This document shows, one piece after another, positions 1 to 9,942 of a DNA stretch of 32,674 nucleotides. Location: contig JAOXYB010023958.1 of NCBI GenBank assembly GCA_028565635.1, positions 1-32,674 of the forward strand. The letters run 5' to 3'. The DNA is from Phoronis ovalis. Taxonomy: Eukaryota > Phoronida > Phoronidae. Both the position numbers and the translations under genes were made by a program. The number at the start of each line of letters is the position of its first letter. Within the stretch, counting starts at the first letter, position 1. The notes beneath the pieces were generated by a model. It saw only the letters and a program-made list of their open reading frames with translations. It did not search any database and was not told where the DNA came from.

Positions 1-60
1 TCCATTTTATAACGAAAGATATGCAACAAAAATATAACACGTGTGATCAACGATAATTCC

Positions 61-220
61 AATATGGCGGATATAGACGACGTCACCCTCCGGAATTCAG
101 GATGGTGTAAGGTGGCGCTACGGTCGCAGAGTGCGAACTTTACAGGTCCCTGTGGACGGCTAACACTCAACATATATATGATAGTAAAAAAAAATAAAAA
201 AATTTCGAGATAATTAAAAT
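61..220 (+). other. CpG-rich patch with a short ATG-initiated frame
   Basis: AATATGGCGG at 61-70 opens a 49-residue frame beginning MADIDDVTLRNSGWCKVALR, in a patch with many CG dinucleotides (GACGACGTC, CTACGGTCGC). It could be a first exon or promoter of a gene to the left or on the plus strand, but I found no clear donor or partner exon. Confidence 0.2.
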
Positions 221-256
221 CACTGATGTAAAAGACATAAAAAAAAGAAACATTAA

Positions 257-280
257 TTTTTTTTTTTTTTTTTTTTTTTT
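257..280. repeat. Poly-T tract, 24 bases
   Basis: An uninterrupted run of T, preceded by A-rich sequence with several AAAAAA runs (187-246). It could be the poly(A) tail of a minus-strand retrocopy, but I see no recognisable body next to it. Confidence 0.7.
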
Positions 281-535
281 AAGTTCACAGGGACTTGAGC
301 AAGTCTAGTTTTGGCCCAATTTTATATATGCCCTTAAAAATTCTTAGAAAACCATATATAAATATACAGCACCATAAAGATTTTTTAAACCGTGAGAAAG
401 CCATGCCCCTTTTGTTACTATTGTTCTGCACAAGACCTGTCAGTGTCAAACTGATGGTATATACAAAGGATATTCATCATGCAGTTTCCGTAACAGAGAA
501 AGTCCGTATGTATTATTTCTAAATAGTAGGAAATT

Positions 536-700
536 GTCCGAGTCCACGGAAATCTGTGCGAGTTCCCGGCAACTTACGCGAGTCTACAGAAATGACGGTT
601 CGAGTAGCAGGAATTTTGGTGCGAAACCCGGAAAATGGGTTCGAATGGTAGGAAACAGGTCCGGGAATGTGGATTGACGGTTCGAGTCTACGCTGGTTAG
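536..700. repeat. Degenerate 20-21 bp tandem repeat, eight units
   Basis: Units begin at 536, 556, 577, 598, 619, 639, 659 and 680, each 20 or 21 bp. Most start GTNCGAG or GTNCGAA and have GGAA near the middle (third unit: CGCGAG). The tract is GC-rich and CpG-rich against an AT-rich background. There is no consistent reading frame across it. Confidence 0.7.
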
Positions 701-1367
701 GTAGGCCTGAGCCTTAACTTTTGGAGGCAATCAGTTAACCTAAAATCCCGTATTTAACTTCAGAAATTAAAATGTTTTATTAAATGTCTGCAGTATTATA
801 CAGATGCACAACTACGTTTGCTATATATTCAATACTAAGATTTCAAGAAAATGTGCCTAATTATGAACAAATAGGCAAAATTTTACCAAATTGCCAATGA
901 CCAGAACATACCGTGAAAGAGGGAAGCTCAATTTTCTTCAATATTCAATACCTTGATAACTCTAATAACCATCTGCATTATGCTGTCATAAAAACGAGGA
1001 CACAACCCAATTAGGGCTTTAGAAACATTACCATTAAGCAGATATTTTGAAACTTGAGTGAAACGCTAAATAGGTAAATCTATTCAAAATCAACTACGAC
1101 CATTCATAGTGCTTTCTCTATCATATTTATACCAGTGGCGCAAAGAACTTATTTTATTTATGTATTTTTCCCAAAAGTAAGAGCAGGCCATTAATTAAAA
1201 TAGGATTAGGTTTTCATCCACTTTTGCTTCCCTTAGCATTCTAAGAACCAAAGTTTATTATTATCATTTTGTTGAATAGCACTTAGCATGTCAGGCCTGA
1301 ATTTTACAGATAGTTATTACAGAACATTAATTTTAATTTAAGTGGTGATGGCTTTTCTCCATTAAAG

Positions 1368-1373
1368 TTTATT
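1368..1373 (-). terminator. Candidate polyadenylation signal for the microprotein gene
   Basis: AATAAA on the minus strand, about 105 bp past the proposed stop codon at 1478-1480. Confidence 0.4.
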
Positions 1374-1477
1374 TTTTACAGCAAGCAGCTTTTTTATAGT
1401 ACCTTTAGTATTTTTTGATTTCTTTAATATTTTATGGTTTAGTACTCTACTAATTACAAAATGGTTTTCTTGAAACA

Positions 1478-3414
1478 TTACAAATACCACAAGCCGGACC
1501 AGAAGATACCTATAAAATTCTGCACAGAGTCTGTTTAACTTCATACCTTAATTTGTACATAACTACTGGCAGAAGAGAGCTAAACATTTCTATGAGAATT
1601 TGCAGTTCTGTTATTCATCACAAATTGTTAGACAATCCAACCTGACAGGAGATGTATTTTTTCAGAGACAAATACTGCTGAAATGCTTGTAAACTAACAG
1701 GGTCTTTTTTAAGATTAAGATCAGGCACTTGTTATTAGTGGTGTAACCTTTCGGTATCTTTTTCTGTTTTTTAATACATTTAATTAGCGTTAAATAAATT
1801 CTTCTGAAAACAAGGGATACCACTTTACATTAATATTTCTCACAGGAAGGTATAAAATTATCATGTTAACAGACATTTCCAGTCTAGAGGAAAATAAAAA
1901 AATGACAATTTAAGTTGTGCTATTATGAACTATTTAAGGAATTTAAATAATCATTTTTTTTAAATACCAAAAGTGAATAAGAAATCACTTACAACTTAAT
2001 TTTATTACATATTTAGCAATGAATTTCCCTGTGAATGAAAAAGTATTAGAAAGTACACAGTTATCAACTAATAGCTCATTATATTCTACTCTGCTGTACA
2101 CTGAAATGACTTCATTGGAATCATTTTATAATTTGTAATAGTATTTATGATCCTTTTGTGCACCTCACTGAACAAGAAAGTGTTCCTATCTTATATGCTG
2201 TATAGAATCAAACCAAAGCTTAAATAGGGGGTGATATACTCTTTTAATCCATTTGAATTGAGGGTGTAGTCTGAATGAGCATCCGAATTTTTAAATTACA
2301 TCTGAAAAAACATCTTCCTGGGTTACTTAGAATGTTTAGCTGCCGTTAATTTTTTATGCTGTGCATTAAATTTAGTGAACACTGATTGATAGCTGCCCAT
2401 AGCTTTAGCAAGTTACTGTATATTCAGATAGTACTTTTTCAAGTGTCCATGGATTTACCACATCGATTTTAAAAATCAATAATTCAAATTTTCAATGTCG
2501 ATATTGATTTTATTAAGTCTATGGGACCTTTTGAAATTTTAATTTATTTTATAACAGTTCCAGTAAAATAAATTTAGTGTAATTTTATTGAATGAAAATA
2601 ATATTGGTAATTAAATATTAATAATAACATAATTCACTCACCTGCTTTTCAGTAATTCACTTCAGCGATGATTTGTCCCAGTGTGATGAAACCAAAATTA
2701 TTTCAACTTCACCCATATTTCAATACCTCCATATTTTATTCACTTATTTTAAAATATGTGTCCTGTCTTCACCACTCAAGTTTTTTTTCAAACTTCTGTT
2801 CAAGTTTTAGTTAATTTTTTTTTACAACTTTTATACATATCTCCAAATTTGTTTCATTTTGCTGTTACAACACATCCATTGTACATCATAATAATAATTC
2901 CATTGAATTTTTTTCTTAGTGGTCACTTCAAGTAGTCTTGATCAGTCTATTCATAGAGATGATTTATTAGAAGATTTTTCCATATGATTTAATTTTCAAG
3001 AGGTGTGTTATTCTTTTCAGCAAATGAGCATTAATAATTATATACAACAAACCTATACAAGTACATCTTAGCAATAAGTACATTGAAATATATGATGTTC
3101 TTTTATTAAAAGGTATCATTTTGCCTTGATTTTTCAAGCAAAAAAACTTTTTAATGTAAGAGTACAAACGCATTCACACACTGCAAGCTCACACAGCACA
3201 CACCAATGGAGCTTGGCTCTCAACTCACTCATTCTAGATCAATGGTATTCACTTAATAGCACACTTTCCATAAATTCGATTTTACATTAAAAGGTAAAAT
3301 TAAATACTTACCATCAGCCAAAACGTCTACATGAAAAAAATAAATTGAAGAAAAAAGGAAAACCATCAAAGTCACTGATGGCAGGCAATCGGACAGTGCT
3401 TTCCTACCAGCCAT
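1478..3414 (-). CDS. Candidate 63-residue membrane or secreted microprotein, 3 exons
   Basis: Exon 1 (3414-3312) starts MAGRKALSDCLPSV and runs into a strongly hydrophobic stretch (VTLMVFLFSSIYFF) ending HVDVLAD, then a good donor G|GTAAGT. The phase-1 end is typical of signal-peptide exons. Exon 2 (2028-1993, 36 nt) has a good acceptor (TTTTTCATTCACAG) and donor (TT|GTAAGT). Exon 3 (1530-1478) has acceptor TTAAACAG and ends at TAA, with AATAAA on the minus strand at 1368-1373. Phases fit (1, then 1). The joined product has a second hydrophobic C-terminal stretch (NFIGIFWSGLWYL). I recognise no family. Exon 1 is the firmest part; a missed exon in the 1.3-kb first intron, or a different 3' end, is possible. 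Confidence 0.4.
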
Positions 3415-4314
3415 TTCAAAGGTAAAAAAACACTTGTAGATCATGAAAACTGAAACGGTGAATTTCTTAAATAATCCACGAAACACTCGATTCGGCTACT
3501 TCGATTTCTCTCTCAAGGTATTCACTATGCGATCGCAACTGTTTCAAAGTCTCACACAGGTATTTTCCACGGAAATCCTCTAAACGTCCGCGCAGTACAT
3601 CGGAAACACAACATTCTGTTTAGATCAGACATGCAACTGTTGGTTCTCGGTTTCAATTTTCCCACTTACGACCTCTCGCGGCTGACGAGTCTCACGATCC
3701 CCCAAAACAGGATTTTCAAAAATTACTTGGGAGGATTTAAATTACTTGATTAGTAAATAGCTTAGTAACCAACCATTTTAATAGCAAATAACTGGTTGCG
3801 GCAAGTTTGTGATTGGTCGTTGAGGTATAATTTACCATGTCTAAATACAATATCGTCTTTCATTGGTGTAAAGAATGTTGAAAGGCATAAAGATAAGAGA
3901 AAACTACCCGGCTAATTTTCGAAAACAAACACGCAATAGAGAAATCCCCTATGGTTATTTCATAGGCTAAGTACACAGAGCAGGTCTGGTTAAACAGAAA
4001 AATATTAAAATCCGATTATCAGCTCACGGATAAGTGTGGTCAAATGTCAAAAGATATGTTTGTTTTGAATTTATGGATATTTACCTTTATACATGACATA
4101 CATGATATTAACAGCTCGAAAATAATGACAAAAGTATAAGATTCAAATTATTTTTCATTTAAAACATCTTTTTACCCATTTCTTTACTTGTTAGTAGTCT
4201 TGTAGATTTGTATATACCAAATATTTACATTGATTAAAAATTGATGAATGAAAGAATATAGCATTGCAAGTTGAACGTATCGACCTTTTTCAATAAAATG
4301 GTTAAAGGAAAATA
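3415..4314. other. Gap: probable promoter side of the microprotein gene
   Basis: 3480-3720 is richer in CG than its surroundings (TCTCGCGGCTGACGAG) and would be the 5' UTR and promoter of the minus-strand gene starting at 3414. Two ATTGG (inverted CCAAT) motifs lie near 3812 and 3864. I see nothing coding between 3720 and 4314. Confidence 0.35.
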
Positions 4315-4675
4315 TTACAGTCGCAATGCCGTATCTACGTGATATATGATCTCCTCTTGAGACATGGAGAACAATGTAGGCTGCAATATGATGACAGTGT
4401 TTTTGTGAAATACGAGAAATTGCTCCTGTGGGAAAAGGGAAATCTCTTCACTAAATCGCTTCGTATAATTTGTTTTTGAGGTTTGTATAAAATAAAAAGT
4501 TTAAAAAATAATTGATGGAAAAATAATATGTAAAATTTATATCGTAGATACGAAAAATAATTTGTAAATTGAATTTATACTTATTAAAGAAATCTTGTAT
4601 TTTGTTTACACGGTCTTCTGGAAGCGAAGTATTAAAAAGTGGCGGTGGTTTGTAACATTTGCGGTTTATCAAATT
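4315..4675 (-). CDS. Exon-like pair ending in a stop codon; unknown protein C-terminus
   Basis: On the minus strand, 4675-4610 follows an acceptor (TACTATAG) and reads NLINRKCYKPPPLFNTSLPE then DR before a usable donor, CGT|GTAAAC. A strong acceptor, CCCTTTTCCCACAG, opens 4425-4315, which reads EQFLVFHKNTVIILQP, continues in frame, and ends VDTALRL with TAA. Both segments are phase 0 and join without a stop, giving 58 residues. A second donor at 4580 would switch the last exon to another frame. No upstream exon with a start codon was found and no family was recognised, so this may be part of a longer gene, a pseudogene fragment or chance. Confidence 0.3.
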
Positions 4676-4898
4676 CTATAGTACGTTGAAGTAAAAAATC
4701 TTAAATAGTACGGAATCAAAACATGGATAACAATTTAATCAAACTTTGGATGTCGAAATGCTTATAAAACACTACTAGTCCTAGGAACCGCTACCCGGAC
4801 CTCTTTATAGGAGACCGCGCTTCCGAACTTGCGAACTCCCGAACCGTTATAGCAACCGCTTATATAACGTTATACCAGCACCAGTCCCGGATATCGTG

Positions 4899-5110
4899 AT
4901 GGAGGCTGTTGTCCCACTCTGTTTAATTCGTGTTCACGACATGATGACAAAAATTAAATGTTTTAGAATCTGGAGAGTAAATTTGTTTTATTGTTTGTTT
5001 TAAACTCGAGACAGACGAATACCTCTTGACAAGAAAGATACTACACTTTCTGCCTGGCAACGTTACTTTCTTATCATCATACGGAGACGAAAGTCAACAG
5101 CTAATCTTGT
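4899..5110 (+). other. Exon-like open segments on the plus strand beside a CpG-rich patch
   Basis: An ATG at 4899 opens MEAVVPLCLIRVHDMMTKIK, which stays open to about 4976 (IWR) followed by GTAAAT. A second open stretch from 5011 (TDEYLLTRKILHFLPGNVTF) runs to a stop at about 5110. They are in different frames, 34 nt apart. Removing that GT...AG stretch would join them in frame, but 34 nt is too short for an ordinary animal intron. A frameshifted pseudogene fragment is as likely. The preceding 4780-4895 is unusually rich in CG dinucleotides for this window. Confidence 0.2.
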
Positions 5111-8100
5111 AAATTATTAATATTTCTTATTCATTGTGTTGTATAAAAGAGCAACGCATGCCCCTTTACGCTGCATGAAGAAGACTGAAATTGTATTTAT
5201 ACATACGCGGTTTTGCAATTAATGTCCACTGCATTTAAGCAGTGTATTAAAATTTCTGGTTGGCACTGTATGTTACAAATCAATTTGCATGGTACCGTTA
5301 AATAGTTTATTAGGCTTTAACGGAATTTCAGTAGCCCTGAAGTCACGTTGAAATTGTAATTTCTGCTAAAGAGTATTTATAATATTAAAATTACGGAAAG
5401 GAAACACCGGGAGAAGCACTCGTATTCACTGCCAAATCAAAGTAACTAATAATATATGAAAATTAGTTTGAAAGTCAGTTACACCTTGAATAGATTACAA
5501 GTAAAACTAAAAAAATATCGTATTTTCGTCAAATTGATAGCATTATCTCAAATAAACATTTACACAGGAGTTAACATGTAGTCATAAATAATTTTATTTT
5601 GTTTACATTCAATTTTTAATTATAAAAGAGATTTAAAACACGTAAGAGTATAAAGCAATAAAGTGATCGTATTCTGTGATCTAACATCCAAGAAAAAACT
5701 AAAGTGATGATACGAAATGTATAGAAACTACATGTAGTCATCAAGAAAAGGCGGGAAATCTATCTCATGCACAAGTTATATTTACAAAAAAATGTTTTGT
5801 ATGAATCATTATCTGCACCTGTTACATTCCAACCAATTGTTGCTTTTATCTCAAAATTAATTCATTTTTTATTCATGCATAATGGCTCGATTCCTTTGAT
5901 ACCAGAGTTGTACAGAGTACTGTCAGTATTATAGCCACTAACTGTAATTGTAGGAGCTAGTTCTGGAAAGAACCAAATCCTATATGGTCCTGAACGTATG
6001 TCCGTAACAAAATTAAAGCTTTTTTTCTGAACGAACACAGACTGTTCCGGTTCAAGTCATTAAAAAGAAAGGGTCTCAATTATAATAGTTTCGTGTAATT
6101 CATAGAACTAAAATAGAAGGTCTCCAATTTTCATAGAATTATTGACAATTTTATAAATCGACTAGCTGTAGCCAGCCATGCCTCGGGTACCAAGTAGTTA
6201 CCAAACGGATGGGGCCAGGAGACCATTAGATGGACTGATAGTATTCAGAACAGTACATTAATCGTTTCTAAAAGTCAAGATAAAATTCCGGTGTGTCTTC
6301 ACTTATCCCAAATTAAAGGTCTCAATTTAATCCCCTGCATGCAATTTTTAGAGTTAAAAGTTTATGTTAGGATTAATACCCGGATTAATACTGGATTTAC
6401 TATTGACTATTTACTCCATTGACTAAGCATAGAATTTCAGTTTGTATCATTCTGAAAAGTACTTACTCGTCGAGGGTCACGGGAATTCATTGATATTTGT
6501 GTTTTTTTTTCTCTAACTGTTTTCGTTATATATAGACCTGTAATACTACAAAAGCGCACAAAAAGTACAAAAATGCTCATTCACCCGATAACTGTAATTA
6601 CAACATACTGATAGCTGTGTCATTTTCAAAAATCCCAATAAGTAACACATGTAGATAAGAATAAAATATTAAGAGTTAACCGGAATAAATATTTCCAGTA
6701 ATTTTGCTAATAAAATAGTTTTGCTATTGATTAACTAACAGGGTGGACAATTTTTACTTAATGAAAATCGCCATTTATACTGTTATTTACTCTAATATAG
6801 TCAGTTAAACAAATTCCAGAACAATTTCATATTCAAGTATTTTATACTATTATACCGCCACCGCAAATATAATGATAAAAATACACGCAAAGTATAGGCG
6901 ACACATACCCCAGACGGGATATAATAATTTGCCACTTGGGTTAGTGATAAACACTAATATGTGTCGCCAAAATATCTATAACCTTAGAAAACAATATAAA
7001 AATAGAGTTCTGCATCATAGAAATACTTGATACGGCGTCCATAATCGTGCTATAAGCTATAGGTATGATATAAATAATAAAACAGTGACTGGTTTGTTAA
7101 TATTAAGTAGACCTTTTAGTTAAGCATTTAGTAGGTCCTTATTTTAATTGGATATTTTTCAAGAATGGTTCATAAATACATTTCTTACATAAAAAAGGTA
7201 TTGTGATAATAATTTAAAAAAATATAATTTAGGCATTTTTTTCTTAATTTTCTGTTTATTTGCATACACAAGGAATAATAACAAAAATAATACGGTATTA
7301 AAAGTAGCGTTATTTTTCTAATCTGGTTCAAACTATTAATTTTATTTTTTTATAGAAAGATAATTTGGTGTGAATGTTTAATTTATTTGATATTTTTTTG
7401 TCAAGTACCAATCACAAAATGTTATCTTAGACAAATGTCTCAAATAGGCATTTTGATGTGATCCCGCCCCCAGACTATTTATTAAGTCTGAAGTCTATGT
7501 CACGCTCGTAAATTGCTTCAGTTTTTAAGTATCTATATTCAGCTGAGTACAAATCAACAAATTTTTACCACTGACTTCTGCTATAAAGTAACAAAAGTAG
7601 ATCTGCATAAAGCCGCTGAAATTTGTCTGAGGTTAGAACCATTTGTGCTGTGGCTTAATTTCTTAATTCTTTTCTTCCCTAAACTACATAGCTACTGATA
7701 TCTTTTAAAATACTGTCGTCATGTAACAGATATTAAGCTTTACAAAAATGTGATCCGTCACCAAGTCTCCTAAAGTGGTAAAAAAAAATTAGTCTACAAA
7801 GTTTGAATTTGAGTAAAGGGCATGCATCACATATGTATAGTTCGTGTGAATATCTTTGTTTCAGATTTTAATTTATTTGTGAACAAGTTTTCCTGGCTAA
7901 ATTTTATTGCCAAGAAATTGGGATTTCGGCATATATGAACAAGATAAAAAAGAAAAAGAAGAATATTATAAAATATAAACTTTAAAGAAACCTAGAATAA
8001 CATTAACACAGTTCAAAATTATGTCTCAATAATTTTATGAAAACGGAAAGCTTCTGTGTTGATGTATCTTCAATAACACTAACAATTGAAATAATAGGCT

Positions 8101-9177
8101 GGAAATGAGCAACAGGTGAATGAAGACAGAAATAGCCAGGGAAATCATATGCTTGAAAATTTATGAAGTAAATAATAAGTTGTAAAGCTGACAGCATTAT
8201 TTAATTTAACCTTCAAAAAAATTTTTAACAATGGTGGAAACGTATAGCATACAGATTCTTAAAACACAATCCCAGCAGCATTAAAATTCTTAAAAATTTT
8301 ATTTAAAATTTAAACTGTGTAAAACAACAGCAATTCAATGTAGAACCAAGACAACTTTCGTCTCTTTTAAATTATTTTATACACACAACAGTGAGTATTT
8401 TAAGGCAAAACATATTGTACACTTTTGTATGTTGGTTGGCTTATTGGGCTCAGCCGTAAATGAAGAATACAAAAAATCTATTAGCTGGAAAGTGAATAAT
8501 CACATTGTGATGCTAAAGTTTAATAATGCTGATTTAGAAAAACCTTTAAAGAATACTGATATGTTGCTGTTAGTAATTCCAAAGACATGCAAAGAGGGCA
8601 TCTGGCAAATAATTTTGTTTGTTTTATACCTTGTTCTGACATTCCAATTCATTATAGAGCATCTTCCAAGAAGTAATCCTTGATATATTTGTAAATACTT
8701 TTTGTGAAAATGTCACCACTGCATTAAAAGTTTGTAGTTGAAAAATAACAAAATTTAAACCCACCATTTTGTTTATCCTGACTAGAATGCGCGGTTCATA
8801 TTTTGAAAAAATCGTTAACAAAACCTTAGCACATCATATGTCAGAACTCTTTATTCTGTTAAATATTACAAAATTCGAATCCGGATTCGAATAGTCAATT
8901 CAGAGGAGAAAGGAGGACAAGCTATCTTTTGGAGCCCAGTTCATTGAAAAATACATTCTGTCTGCATGAGTAACAAAATGTCAGGATGAATAATCTACTA
9001 AATGCTAGATTGATGATAAAAAATGAATTAATTGCTCCAATTCAGTTATATGAAGCATTAGGAGCAAACTAAATGATTCAAGCCATGCAAACCTTTTGAT
9101 CTGAAAGATGAACAGAACGTACATTTTTGATGTTGGTTAGATATCTATCATAAAATAAGATTAGTTCAAATGATATT
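5111..9177. other. Gap: no convincing gene
   Basis: AT-rich sequence without a gene model I can defend. It holds the 72-bp inverted repeat at 6897, a possible scrap of LINE tail near 6201-6250, and an open frame at 8429-8683 (84 residues; begins MLVGLLGSAVNEEYKKSI, hydrophobic near its end) that matches no family I know. Confidence 0.4.
6897..6968. repeat. 72-bp inverted repeat with internal hairpins
   Basis: GGCGACACATA (6897-6907) pairs perfectly with TATGTGTCGCC (6958-6968). Inside, TTAGTG-ATAAA-CACTAA (6941-6957) is a perfect 6-bp hairpin abutting the outer stem, and CCCAG...CTTGGG offers a third, weaker stem. The layout resembles a three-way junction. I recognise no known ribozyme or tRNA core. 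Confidence 0.6.
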
Positions 9178-9183
9178 TTTATT
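9178..9183 (-). terminator. Candidate STPG2 polyadenylation signal
   Basis: AATAAA on the minus strand, about 760 bp beyond the STPG2 stop codon. It is the first canonical hexamer I found in that direction; a second lies at 8849-8854. The 3' UTR would then include the TGA-repeat tract at 9571-9590. Confidence 0.35.
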
Positions 9184-9570
9184 TCCATAGAATTTCAAGT
9201 TAAAACTTTTTACAGTATATTTACAAATCTGGTCATCAGATAAAATGCATCTATACATATTAACCCCATAATACATATTTTATGGTTGCAGAACAAAGTA
9301 ACAACTATATGCTATTCTTTTGCAAAAAGGTAGAAAATGAATATATACAGCATTGGTTGAGCTGTGCATTTACATTGTATCTTATTGTTACATTTAATAT
9401 GTATATAGGGAATATACAGTATGTTCTGCATTGCATGTTTTATATCTTCTAATAAGTTATCTAAGTTGCACGCATTCCTGTTTGTAAGTACATAAGAAAC
9501 ATTGATATAACATTTAAATAAATGGTACACTTTGTACAAAATGGAAAAAAAAACAATTGTTAATGGCATT

Positions 9571-9590
9571 TGATGATGATGATGATGATA
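9571..9590. repeat. TGA trinucleotide microsatellite
   Basis: Six consecutive TGA/GAT units, within the likely STPG2 3' UTR. Confidence 0.8.
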
Positions 9591-9942
9591 ATGAAAATGC
9601 TGCTAATGTTAACTGAGAAAATAAGCAGTTAGATAATAGATGATAACAATAGATCAACTTTATATAAACAAACACCCACATCTTTCATTGGCAACATTTG
9701 AATATTAACAATTGAAATAGCTTCATTTAAGGTGACACCAAGTATAGTGTTGTCAGGTTACAACACTCTTATTCCAGTGAGCATGAAGATGATTATACAA
9801 CCACTTTTTTTGATTTCAGATTTAGAGACAACAAACACTAGTACAGTGAAAAGGGTAAAATGTCTATCCTTCTGGTATATCAAAGCATTTCCAATACATG
9901 GTGCTTTTTAGGCTCTGCACCACAAGTTGCTGTTCGTAGGTA

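Noticed and set aside
598-700. tRNA genes suggested by GGTTCGAGTC-like sequence
   Set aside because: No cloverleaf, A box or anticodon stem can be drawn; only the B-box-like words recur.
2640-2780. Minus-strand segment before a GTGAGT donor at about 2643, as an extra exon of the microprotein gene
   Set aside because: All three frames contain stops before the donor, and no good acceptor is visible upstream.
6201-6250. Possible LINE tail scrap (GWGQETIRWTDSIQ in one frame)
   Set aside because: It resembles the GRPxxRWxDxI tail of some retrotransposons, but it is about 15 residues with no supporting sequence on either side.
8429-8683. 84-codon plus-strand frame
   Set aside because: It is open for some distance upstream as well, but AT-rich, without clear splice sites or a known family. 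Not enough to call a gene; noted in the gap entry.
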